A DNA stretch of 7,634 bases from positions 1 to 7,634 of the forward strand of contig JAEWKY010000066.1 in assembly GCA_023457615.1 (NCBI GenBank), written 5' to 3'. Every line of letters starts with the position of its first letter. Within the stretch, counting starts at the first letter, position 1. The position numbers were made by a program, and so were the translations under genes. This stretch comes from Actinomycetes bacterium (GTDB lineage Bacteria; Actinomycetota; Actinomycetes; Actinomycetales; Microbacteriaceae). Below, piece after piece: positions 1 to 6,784 of this stretch. Below the pieces are notes generated by a model. That model worked only from the letters and a program-made list of their open reading frames with translations. It was not told the DNA's origin and did not search any database.

Positions 1-2
1 CC

Positions 3-1070
3 GAGAAGCAGCGCCTCGTCGCCGGCGTCGCCGCGCAGTACGAGTCCGAGGTCGTCTACCACCAGATCCGCGAGGACCTGGAGGCGCAGGGCGTCATCTT
101 CGTCGACACCGACACCGGCCTGCGGGACTACCCGGAGCTGTTCGAGCAGTACTTCGGCTCCGTCATCCCGCCGGGCGACAACAAGTTCGCGTCGCTGAAC
201 ACCGCCGTGTGGTCGGGCGGCTCGTTCGTCTACGTGCCGCCGGGCGTGCACGTCGAGATCCCGCTGCAGGCCTACTTCCGGATCAACACCGAGAACATGG
301 GCCAGTTCGAGCGGACGCTGATCATCGCCGACGAGGGCTCGTACGTGCACTACGTCGAGGGCTGCACCGCGCCGATCTACCAGTCGGACTCGCTGCACTC
401 CGCGGTCGTCGAGATCATCGTCAAGAAGAACGCCCGCGTGCGCTACACGACGATCCAGAACTGGTCGAACAACGTCTACAACCTCGTCACCAAGCGCGCG
501 ATCGCGCACGAGGGCGCGACGATGGAGTGGATCGACGGCAACATCGGCTCGAAGGTGACGATGAAGTACCCGTCGATCTACCTCGTGGGCGAGCACGCGA
601 AGGGCGAGACCCTCTCGGTCGCGTTCGCCGGCCCGGGCCAGCACCAGGACGCCGGCGCGAAGATGATCCACCTCGCCCCGCACACGACGTCGTCGATCGT
701 CTCGAAGTCGATCGCGCGCGGCGGCGGGCGCGCGGGCTACCGCGGCGAGGTGCGCGTCGCCGAGAACGCCCACCACTCGGCGAACACGGTGCGCTGCGAC
801 GCGCTGCTCGTCGACACGATCTCGCGGTCGGACACCTACCCCGCGATCGACATCCGCGTCGACGACGTGCAACTGGGCCACGAGGCCACGGTCTCGCGGG
901 TGTCGGAGGAGCAGCTGTTCTACCTCATGTCCCGCGGCATGCCCGAGGACGAGGCGATGGCGATGATCGTGCGCGGCTTCATCGAGCCGATCGCCCGGGA
1001 GCTGCCCATGGAGTACGCGCTCGAGCTCAACAAGCTCATCGAGATGAGCATGGAAGGCAGCGTCGGCTAG
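3..1070 (+). CDS. sufB: Fe-S cluster assembly scaffold protein SufB (5' partial)
   Basis: SufB is the main scaffold subunit of the cytoplasmic SufBCD complex, on which [Fe-S] clusters are built. The reading frame is open from the window's left edge, so the true start lies upstream. 355 residues are visible; the family is usually about 470 residues, so roughly 115 are missing. Diagnostic stretches are WSGGSFVYVPPGVHVEIPLQ, the EGCTAP motif (Cys at visible residue 121), VRCDALLVD (Cys at visible residue 265) and the C-terminal LFYLMSRGM/GFIEPIARELP segment. By motif and spacing the two cysteines match those known as C254 and C405 in Escherichia coli SufB. The stop overlaps the SufD start by one base (TAGTG), which points to translational coupling. 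Family assignment is seen directly; function is from established SUF knowledge. Confidence 0.97.
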   Translation, partial: EKQRLVAGVAAQYESEVVYHQIREDLEAQGVIFVDTDTGLRDYPELFEQYFGSVIPPGDNKFASLNTAVWSGGSFVYVPPGVHVEIPLQAYFRINTENMGQFERTLIIADEGSYVHYVEGCTAPIYQSDSLHSAVVEIIVKKNARVRYTTIQNWSNNVYNLVTKRAIAHEGATMEWIDGNIGSKVTMKYPSIYLVGEHAKGETLSVAFAGPGQHQDAGAKMIHLAPHTTSSIVSKSIARGGGRAGYRGEVRVAENAHHSANTVRCDALLVDTISRSDTYPAIDIRVDDVQLGHEATVSRVSEEQLFYLMSRGMPEDEAMAMIVRGFIEPIARELPMEYALELNKLIEMSMEGSVG

Positions 1071-2236
1071 TGGCCGCAGGTACGGAGGCCGCGGAGCGGC
1101 TGGGAATCGTCGCGCATTCGGACGGCCCGGTCGTCCCCGTGCAGACGCGCTCGGAGCGTCCCAAGTCGGCGCGTCACGACGACTTCCCGAAGGTCGAGGG
1201 CTGGGAGGCCGACTGGAAGCTCACGCCGGTCGACAAGATCCGGGATCTCCTCGACGACGCGCTCGACGGCTCGCCGTACCCGATCCAGTACCCCGAGGTC
1301 GCCGGTACGACGGTTGAGTGGATCGACCGCTCGGATGCCCGCGTCGGCTCCGCGGGACTGCCCGAGGAGCGCGCGTCGGCGAACGCCTGGAGCACCTTCG
1401 AGAAGGCGCTCAGCGTGCGGATCGAGGGGGAGACGGGGACGCTCACGGTGACGCGCGCCGCGCTCGGGTCCGCGCCGCGCGCCGCGCACGTGCACCTCGA
1501 GGCCGCACCCGGGTCCCGCGGTCTCGTCGTGCTCGACGGCCGCGGCGAGGCCTCGCTCAGCGAGAACGTCGAGATCGTCGTCGGCTCGGGCGCCGACCTC
1601 ACGGTCGTGAGCCTGCAGGAGTGGGCCGACGACGCCCGGCACCTCGCGAGCCACTTCGCCCGCCTCGAGAAGGACGCGAGGCTCACCCACATCGTCGTGT
1701 CGCTCGGCGGCGCGATCGTGCGCGTGAACCCCTCGGCGCACCTGGCCGCGGAAGGCTCCGACGCCGAGATGTACGGCGTGTACTTCGCGGATGCCGGGCA
1801 GCACCTCGAGCAGCGCGTCTACGTGCACCACGACGCTCCGCACACCCGCAGCCGCGTCACCTACAAGGGCGCGCTCAACGGCGAGGGTGCGCGCACGGTC
1901 TGGGTCGGCGACGTGCTCATCGGCCGCGACGCGACCGGCACCGACACCTACGAGCAGAACCGCAACCTCGTGCTCTCCGACGGCACTCGGGCGGACAGCA
2001 TCCCGAACCTCGAGATCGAGACGGGCGACATCGCGGGCGCCGGCCACGCGAGCGCGACCGGCCGCTTCGACGACGAGCACCTCTTCTACCTCCAGGCGCG
2101 CGGCATCCCGGAGGCGGAGGCGCGACGCCTCGTCGTGCTGGGCTTCCTCGTCGAGATCGTGCAGCGCATCCCCGAGGCCGCGCTGCAGGAGCGTCTCGTC
2201 GCGGCGCTCGTCGCCGAGCTGGAGGGAGCGCGATGA
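1070..2236 (+). CDS. sufD: Fe-S cluster assembly protein SufD
   Basis: SufD is the SufB paralogue that pairs with SufB and with SufC in the SufBCD complex and is linked to iron entry. The protein has 388 residues, normal for an actinobacterial SufD. Diagnostic segments are PVQTRSERP and EADWKLTPV near the N terminus, the beta-helix core, and GRFDDEHLFYLQARGIPEAE at the C terminus. His326 (in GAGHASATG) sits where E. coli SufD has its functional H360, judged by motif only. I chose the GTG at 1070 because it overlaps the sufB stop and leaves about 23 residues before the conserved block. Its candidate ribosome site, GGAAGG at 1052-1057, is rather far (12 nt), so coupling to sufB translation is likely. 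An alternative GTG at 1139 would begin inside the conserved PVQTRSER block and is less likely. The stop overlaps the next start (ATGA). Confidence 0.95.
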   Translation: MAAGTEAAERLGIVAHSDGPVVPVQTRSERPKSARHDDFPKVEGWEADWKLTPVDKIRDLLDDALDGSPYPIQYPEVAGTTVEWIDRSDARVGSAGLPEERASANAWSTFEKALSVRIEGETGTLTVTRAALGSAPRAAHVHLEAAPGSRGLVVLDGRGEASLSENVEIVVGSGADLTVVSLQEWADDARHLASHFARLEKDARLTHIVVSLGGAIVRVNPSAHLAAEGSDAEMYGVYFADAGQHLEQRVYVHHDAPHTRSRVTYKGALNGEGARTVWVGDVLIGRDATGTDTYEQNRNLVLSDGTRADSIPNLEIETGDIAGAGHASATGRFDDEHLFYLQARGIPEAEARRLVVLGFLVEIVQRIPEAALQERLVAALVAELEGAR

Positions 2237-2547
2237 GCACGCGGGTCTGCGCGCTGAGCGACCTCTCGGTGTCGACCGCGAGGAAGGTCGTCGTCGACGG
2301 CACGCCGATCGCGGTCGTCATGGACTCGGCGGGCACGGTGCACGCCCTCGGCGACACCTGCACGCACGGCGACATCTCGCTCTCGGAGGGCTTCGTCGAG
2401 GACGACACCCTCGAGTGCTGGGCCCACGGCTCGAAGTTCGAGCTCACCACGGGCAAGCCCCTGACCCTCCCGGCCTACGAGCCGGTCCCCGTCTTCGCGG
2501 TCGAGATCGTCGACGGCGACATCTACATCGGAGAGAAGATCTCATGA
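2233..2547 (+). CDS. Rieske-type [2Fe-2S] ferredoxin in the SUF operon
   Basis: This is a 104-residue soluble Rieske protein of the kind often labelled 'non-heme iron oxygenase ferredoxin subunit'. The cluster ligands are clear: CTH (C43, H45) and CWAH (C62, H65), followed by GSKFELTTGKPLTLPA, typical of the small Rieske ferredoxin fold. There is no signal peptide or membrane anchor, so it should be cytoplasmic. The start is supported by GGAGG at 2221-2225, 7 nt upstream of the ATG, and by ATGA overlaps with sufD on one side and sufC on the other. No oxygenase or reductase partner is nearby. Its place between sufD and sufC suggests a job in electron supply or cluster handling for SUF, but that is inference from context; no reaction is established. 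Confidence 0.93.
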   Translation: MSTRVCALSDLSVSTARKVVVDGTPIAVVMDSAGTVHALGDTCTHGDISLSEGFVEDDTLECWAHGSKFELTTGKPLTLPAYEPVPVFAVEIVDGDIYIGEKIS

Positions 2548-3314
2548 CCACGCCCCCGAAGAGCAGCAGCCTCGTCATCCGCGACCTCCAGGTCTCGATC
2601 GAGGCCGACGGCGCCCGCAAGCCGATCCTGAAGGGCGTCGACCTCACGATCGAGTCCGGTCAGATCCACGCCGTCATGGGCCCGAACGGCTCCGGCAAGT
2701 CGACGCTCGCGTACACGATCGCCGGGCACCCGCGCTACTCCGTCGACGGCGGCTCGATCGAGCTCGACGGCGAGAACGTGCTTGACATGAGCGTCGACGA
2801 GCGCGCTCGCGCGGGCCTCTTCCTCGCGATGCAGTACCCGGTCGAGATCCCGGGCGTCACCGTCGCCAACTTCCTGCGCACGGCGAAGACGGCGATCGAC
2901 GGGGAGGCCCCGGCCATCCGCGCGTGGGGACCGCAGCTCAAGCAGGCGATGACCGACCTCAAGATGGATCCGTCGTTCGCGGCGCGCAACGTCAACGAGG
3001 GCTTCTCGGGCGGCGAGAAGAAGCGGCACGAGATCGTGCAGCTCGAGCTGCTCAAGCCGCGGTTCGCGGTGCTCGACGAGACCGACTCCGGACTCGACGT
3101 CGACGCGCTCAAGATCGTCTCCGAGGGCGTCAACCGCGCGCACGCGGCGACGGGCCTCGGAGTGCTGCTCATCACGCACTACACGCGCATCCTGCGCTAC
3201 ATCAAGCCCGACTTCGTGCACGTCTTCGTCGACGGCAGGGTCGCCGAGGAGGGCGGCCCCGAGCTCGCCGAGCGCCTCGAGAACGAGGGCTACGACCGCT
3301 ACGTCACGGCGTAG
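2544..3314 (+). CDS. sufC: Fe-S cluster assembly ATPase SufC
   Basis: SufC is the ABC-type ATPase that drives conformational change in the SufBCD scaffold; despite its ABC fold it is not a transporter. The 256-residue protein has all nucleotide-binding motifs: Walker A GPNGSGKST (46-54), Q-loop Gln97 in LAMQYPVEIPG, the signature FSGGEKKRHE (154-163), Walker B FAVLDETDSGLD (174-185) and the switch His212 in ITHYTR. The MQYPVEIPG and FSGGEKKR forms are specific to SufC rather than to transport ATPases. The start overlaps the Rieske stop (ATGA) and has GGAGAG at 2530-2535, 8 nt upstream. The length is typical, and the motifs suggest full activity. Confidence 0.98.
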   Translation: MTTPPKSSSLVIRDLQVSIEADGARKPILKGVDLTIESGQIHAVMGPNGSGKSTLAYTIAGHPRYSVDGGSIELDGENVLDMSVDERARAGLFLAMQYPVEIPGVTVANFLRTAKTAIDGEAPAIRAWGPQLKQAMTDLKMDPSFAARNVNEGFSGGEKKRHEIVQLELLKPRFAVLDETDSGLDVDALKIVSEGVNRAHAATGLGVLLITHYTRILRYIKPDFVHVFVDGRVAEEGGPELAERLENEGYDRYVTA

Positions 3315-3332
3315 CCCGCCCCAGGAGCCATC

Positions 3333-3662
3333 ATGCCCAGCGCACTCGCCCCGGAGCTCTTCGACAGAGTCGAAGAGGGCCTCAAGGATGTCATCGACCC
3401 CGAGCTCGGCGTCAACATCGTCGACCTGGGACTCATCTACGACCTCACGTGGGACGACGAGAACGACGCGCTCATCATCTCGATGACCCTGACGTCGGCC
3501 GGCTGCCCGCTCACCGACGTCATCGAGGAGCAGACGGGCGAGTCGCTCGACGGGATCGTCGAGCGCTTCCGCATCAACTGGGTCTGGATGCCGCCGTGGG
3601 GCCCCGAGCGCATCACCGACGACGGCCGCGACATGATGAGGGCGATCGGCTTCAGCATCTGA
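3333..3662 (+). CDS. sufT: SufT-like MIP18-family (DUF59) Fe-S assembly factor
   Basis: This 109-residue protein belongs to the MIP18/DUF59 family of metal-sulfur cluster assembly factors, which help mature or transfer Fe-S clusters. Hallmarks are VIDPELGVNIVDLGLIY (residues 20-36, with DPE at 22-24), MTLTSAGCPL (51-60, with the conserved Cys58) and the terminal MPPWGPERI block. The ATG has AGGAG at 3323-3327, 5 nt upstream, and lies 18 nt after sufC, so it is probably the last gene of the SUF operon. In mycobacteria and streptomycetes the equivalent gene follows sufS and sufU; here it follows sufC directly. The symbol rests on family and position. A more general MIP18 or PaaD-like role is less likely in this context. 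Confidence 0.9.
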   Translation: MPSALAPELFDRVEEGLKDVIDPELGVNIVDLGLIYDLTWDDENDALIISMTLTSAGCPLTDVIEEQTGESLDGIVERFRINWVWMPPWGPERITDDGRDMMRAIGFSI

Positions 3663-3690
3663 CGCAGCGCCTCCGAGGCCCAGCGCCTCC

Positions 3691-3729
3691 CGGCGTCGCG
3701 CGACGCGTGTCGGGCCGCGGACGACGCCG
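3691..3729 (+). terminator. GC-rich nested inverted repeat after the SUF operon (possible terminator)
   Basis: CGGCGTCG at 3691-3698 is perfectly complementary to CGACGCCG at 3722-3729, giving an 8-bp stem over a 23-nt loop. The loop holds a small second stem, CGAC (3701-3704) with GTCG (3709-3712). An alternative fold uses the 14-bp perfect palindrome at 3693-3706. No U-rich tract follows, so this is not a classical intrinsic terminator, but U-poor hairpins are common after actinobacterial operons. The position, 28 nt after the sufT stop and upstream of a separate promoter-like site, fits transcript end formation or 3' end protection. Confidence 0.4.
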
Positions 3730-3797
3730 TCAGCGAAGCCCTGCCCCCAGTTGTGAGGGCACCAGGACGGGGACACGCGGGCGATCCGCGCCGCGGC

Positions 3798-3812
3798 TAG
3801 CCTGATCCCGTG
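3798..3812 (+). promoter_or_regulatory. Putative -10 box and leaderless GTG start of the histidine kinase gene
   Basis: TAGCCT (3798-3803) matches the actinobacterial TANNNT -10 pattern. Only six bases separate it from the GTG at 3810, the usual distance from a -10 box to the transcription start, so transcription could begin at or next to the GTG and give a leaderless mRNA. No convincing Shine-Dalgarno sequence precedes this GTG. No good -35 hexamer is visible at the normal 16-19 nt spacing. The pattern is seen directly; promoter activity is inferred. Confidence 0.5.
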
Positions 3813-5483
3813 CCGGGGGGAGATCGGACGACAAGTCCTCGAAAGCGCGGCAGGGTCGCGTCGGGGATCCTCACTGCCCAATTGCTGGTCTGCGGGCCGA
3901 TCCTCGTGGTCGTGCTGGCCGCGGTGCTCGTGCAGCCCGACGTCTACTCCCAGCCCCTGTTCTTCGGCGTCATCGCGTTCTTCTTCGTGCTCACGGCCGT
4001 CGCGGCGCTCGTCCCGTGGGACTCGATCGACCGCAACTGGGGCAAGATCCTGCCGTTCGTGAACGTCGCGGGCATCATCCTGCTCCGCGAGCTCGCCCCG
4101 CTCACGGGCGTCGGACTCCTCGTCATCGTCCCCATGATCTGGATCGCGCGCACCTTCGGTCGCGTGCTGACGATCGCCGGAGCCGCGGGCACGATCCTCG
4201 CGATGTGGGGGCTGCGGCTGCTGCGTCCCACGCCGATCAACCAGACCGACTTCATCAGCTTCGTCGTCGTGCCCGTGCTCGTCGCGTTCGTCGCGGGCGC
4301 CGTCTACATGGGCTCGCGGCGGGCGCGCGCCCAGTCGGCGCTGCTGCGTCAGCACTCGGCCCTCGTCCAGACCGCCCTCGCGAAGGCGAGCCGGCAGGAG
4401 GAGGTGCTGAACGAGCTGCTCAACGCCGTCGACTTCGGCGTGATCGCGTTCGACAAGACCGGGACGGTGACCTTCGTCAACCGCCGCCACCGGCAGTACC
4501 TCTCCGACTTCGGCACCGATCCGGATGCCGTCGTGCACGACACTGTGTACCAGGCCGACGGCATCACGCCCTACACGCGCGAGGACCGTCCGCTCACCCG
4601 CGCGCTGAGCGGTCAGGCGTTCGACAACCTCATCGTCTGGGTCGGCGAGCCGGGGGAGCGCCGCGCGGCGCACGCCGTGAGCGCCCGCATCCTCCACGAT
4701 CGCGACGGCGAGTACGACGGCGGCGTCATCGTGCTCACCGACATCACGAAGGAGCTCGAGGCCATCCGGGCCCGCGACGACCTCATCGGCTCGGTGTCGC
4801 ACGAGCTGCGGTCGCCGCTCACCTCGATCCTCGGCTACCTCGATCTCGCGCGCGACGACGAGCACATGGGCGACGAGACGCGCCGGATGCTCGAGGTCGC
4901 GTACAGCAACTCGGAGCGGCTGCTCGTCATCGTGACCGACCTGCTGCGGGCGGCGAGCGACGCCGACAAGCAGCTGGCGATGTCCTTCTCGCCGACCGAC
5001 GTCGCGCAGATCGCGCGCGACTCCGTCGAGGCCCACCAGGTGATGGCCGACGAGCGCGAGGTCGACCTCGTGCTCGAGGGCGCCGAGACCGCCCTCGCGA
5101 CCGTCGACCCCATGCGCATGCGGCAGGTGCTCGACAACCTCGTCACCAACGCCATCAAGTACAACCTCGAGTGGGGATCGGTGACCGTCGTCGTGGGCGT
5201 CGAGGAGGGCCGCGTGAGCGTCGAGGTGCGCGACACGGGGCAGGGCATCCCCGAGACCGATCTGCCGCGCATCTTCGATCGCTTCTACCGCACCAACTCG
5301 GCACGCACGTCGACGACCGTCGGCACCGGCCTCGGCCTCAACATCACGCGCGAGATCATCCAGCGCCACGGCGGCGACCTCACGGTCTCGAGCGAGCTGG
5401 GGATCGGCACGACCTTCCGCATCACCGTGCCGACCGAGCGCGACGCCGCCGCGCACGCCGAGCAGGGAGTCGTGGCCGCATGA
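3810..5483 (+). CDS. Membrane PAS-domain sensor histidine kinase
   Basis: This 557-residue protein is a two-component sensor kinase. About six hydrophobic segments (roughly 19-41, 50-68, 80-96, 99-113, 117-136, 149-168) form a membrane sensor without a large extracellular loop. A basic linker follows, then a PAS domain (about 197-320, starting NAVDFGVIAFDKTG). The catalytic core is complete: H-box SVSHELRSPLTSI with phospho-accepting His331, N-box LDNLVTNAIKYN (441-452), G1 DTGQGI (475-480), F-box IFDRFYR (488-494) and G2 GTGLGLNI (505-512). No HAMP domain is evident. It should autophosphorylate and pass phosphate to a response regulator; the only candidate in view is the convergent OmpR-type gene at 7275. 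The GTG start is chosen for the -10-like box six bases upstream. The 3' end overlaps the next gene (ATGA). The sensed signal is unknown. Confidence 0.93.
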   Translation: MPGGDRTTSPRKRGRVASGILTAQLLVCGPILVVVLAAVLVQPDVYSQPLFFGVIAFFFVLTAVAALVPWDSIDRNWGKILPFVNVAGIILLRELAPLTGVGLLVIVPMIWIARTFGRVLTIAGAAGTILAMWGLRLLRPTPINQTDFISFVVVPVLVAFVAGAVYMGSRRARAQSALLRQHSALVQTALAKASRQEEVLNELLNAVDFGVIAFDKTGTVTFVNRRHRQYLSDFGTDPDAVVHDTVYQADGITPYTREDRPLTRALSGQAFDNLIVWVGEPGERRAAHAVSARILHDRDGEYDGGVIVLTDITKELEAIRARDDLIGSVSHELRSPLTSILGYLDLARDDEHMGDETRRMLEVAYSNSERLLVIVTDLLRAASDADKQLAMSFSPTDVAQIARDSVEAHQVMADEREVDLVLEGAETALATVDPMRMRQVLDNLVTNAIKYNLEWGSVTVVVGVEEGRVSVEVRDTGQGIPETDLPRIFDRFYRTNSARTSTTVGTGLGLNITREIIQRHGGDLTVSSELGIGTTFRITVPTERDAAAHAEQGVVAA

Positions 5484-6682
5484 TGCTCGCCCTGCACCTC
5501 GAATCGCTCGCCATCGTCAACGCCCTCATCGTTCTCGTCTGCGGCGTGGCGTTCCTGCTCGAGACGATGATCCGCCGCAGCGACGACGTCGGTCGCCTCT
5601 GGAGCATGTTCTTCATCGGCATGATCTTCGCGCTCTTCGGGTACATCGTCGGCGCCTCCCAGCCCGACGCGTGGTGGGCCTTCGCCGCCGGCAACGGCGC
5701 GTTCGTCGGCTCGCTCGCCCTCGTCTGGGTCGGCGCGCGCCGCGCGAACAAGCGCAGCGGACTCGTCGTCGTCGGGATCGTCGCGGCCCTCGTCGTCGCG
5801 GTCGGCGGACTCCTCCACGGCCCCGGTCACGGCTACTGGACGGGCGCCCTCGAGCTCTTCGGCGGCGCCGCCGTCTTCTGCGGCCTCTCGGCGGTCGAGT
5901 TCTCGCGGGGCTCGCTCGCGCGGCTCCCGAGCGCGCGCGTGCTGGCGGTGGGCCTCGGGATCATGACGGTCTACTACGTCACGCGGGCGATCGGCTTCGT
6001 CGCGCTGGGGCCCGAGCACCCGCTGTGGGAGGCCGTCTACGGCGCCGCGACGTCGACGCTCATCGAGACGGCGCTCACGGCACTCGGCGCGATGACCCTC
6101 TCGTCGATCCAGGCCGACAGGTTCCGCAACGGCTCGGCGCACGCCGCCGAGTACGGCACGAGCGTGAGCATCGACGGCATCCTCAACGCCGCGAGCTTCC
6201 GCTCCCAGGCCGAGTCGTGGCTCGTGCGCTCGATCCGCAGCCGCACGACCCTCGTGCTCCTGGTCATCGAGCTCGCCGACCTCTCCGAGGTCAACACGGC
6301 GTTCGGGCGGGCGGCGGGCGACGGCGCGATCCGGCTCACGGGGCGGCTCGTGCTCACGCACGCTCCCACGGCGTCGCTCGTCGGGCACCTCTCCCCACGA
6401 CGTTTCGCCCTGGTCATGGAGCTCTCGACGGGGGATACGGCCGAGGCGATCGCCGACCGCATCGGCGACGGCGTGCTGAGCACGCCCGTCGACGAGCAGG
6501 ACAGGTTCCGGGCCTCGACCTTCAAGGGCGTCGCGACGACGCGCACGAGCGGGGCGCGCTACGACGACCTCTATCGCGCCGCGCTCGAGGCCGTGGCGGT
6601 CGACAAGGCCACGGCCCGCGCGCTCGCGGAGCAGCCCCAGGATGCGCTCGCGCGGCCTGAGGCAAAGCTGAGCGGAAACTGA
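5480..6682 (+). CDS. Multi-pass membrane protein with degenerate GGDEF domain
   Basis: This is a 400-residue protein with about seven hydrophobic segments (near 10-30, 41-60, 65-86, 94-112, 122-140, 153-175, 185-208) and a cytoplasmic C-terminal domain (about 238-380) that follows the GGDEF/diguanylate cyclase pattern. Preserved landmarks are the N of ELADLSEVN (264-272), GRAAGD (276-281) and a C-terminal DDLYRAALEAVAVDKATARA helix. The signature itself reads SPRRF (305-309) instead of GGDEF, the first metal-binding Asp aligns with Glu264, and no upstream RxxD inhibitory site is visible. It is therefore unlikely to make cyclic di-GMP and may instead sense or scaffold. The ATG at 5480 overlaps the kinase stop and has GGGAG at 5464-5468 (11 nt away); the ATG at 5483 is an alternative. 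The membrane count and GGDEF relationship are read by eye. Confidence 0.8.
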   Translation: MMLALHLESLAIVNALIVLVCGVAFLLETMIRRSDDVGRLWSMFFIGMIFALFGYIVGASQPDAWWAFAAGNGAFVGSLALVWVGARRANKRSGLVVVGIVAALVVAVGGLLHGPGHGYWTGALELFGGAAVFCGLSAVEFSRGSLARLPSARVLAVGLGIMTVYYVTRAIGFVALGPEHPLWEAVYGAATSTLIETALTALGAMTLSSIQADRFRNGSAHAAEYGTSVSIDGILNAASFRSQAESWLVRSIRSRTTLVLLVIELADLSEVNTAFGRAAGDGAIRLTGRLVLTHAPTASLVGHLSPRRFALVMELSTGDTAEAIADRIGDGVLSTPVDEQDRFRASTFKGVATTRTSGARYDDLYRAALEAVAVDKATARALAEQPQDALARPEAKLSGN

Positions 6683-6784
6683 CGCTCGCTTGTGCGCGCG
6701 GTGTGCCCGGTCCCACGAGACTGGGCGGAGCCCAGGGCATCCTGGCGAGTCGGAGAGAGCAGAGAGAACGGGGAGGTGAGCGAC
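6683..6784 (+). promoter_or_regulatory. Leader of the Hpt-like gene: two competing hairpins and a purine-rich tract
   Basis: This 102-nt gap holds CTGGGC (6721-6726) pairing with GCCCAG (6730-6735) across a 3-nt loop. It also holds CCAGG (6732-6736) pairing with CCTGG (6741-6745) across a 4-nt loop. The two stems share bases and cannot form together. A purine-rich stretch follows (6752-6780, 26 of 29 bases A or G). No TANNNT -10 box is visible (the gap contains no TA step). It may be only a spacer in the operon; a regulatory switch is speculative. Confidence 0.25.
6771..6779 (+). promoter_or_regulatory. Strong Shine-Dalgarno that fixes the start of the Hpt-like gene
   Basis: GGGAGGTGA is a near-perfect match to the 16S anti-Shine-Dalgarno sequence. 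Its GGAGG core (6772-6776) lies 8 nt before the ATG at 6785. It selects this ATG over an in-frame GTG at 6692 and is the best ribosome site in the window. Confidence 0.8.

Noticed and set aside
207..209. GTG at 207 as the start of SufB
   Set aside because: The same frame is open and clearly SufB-like back to base 3, so 207 is an internal Val codon.
1067..2080. 337-residue open frame on the - strand
   Set aside because: It lies entirely opposite sufD and is a compositional shadow with no family signal.
3751..3756. TTGTGA as a -35 box for the kinase promoter
   Set aside because: It lies 41 nt from the -10-like TAGCCT, far beyond the normal 16-19 nt spacing.
2523..5456. 977-residue open frame on the - strand
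   Set aside because: It lies opposite sufC, sufT and the kinase gene, is very rich in Arg, Asp, Val and His, and has no recognisable domain. Long antisense frames are expected in DNA with G/C-biased third positions.
6692..6694. GTG at 6692 as the start of the Hpt-like gene
   Set aside because: It has no ribosome site, and the extra 31 residues read through the hairpin and purine-rich leader. The ATG at 6785 has a near-perfect Shine-Dalgarno sequence.
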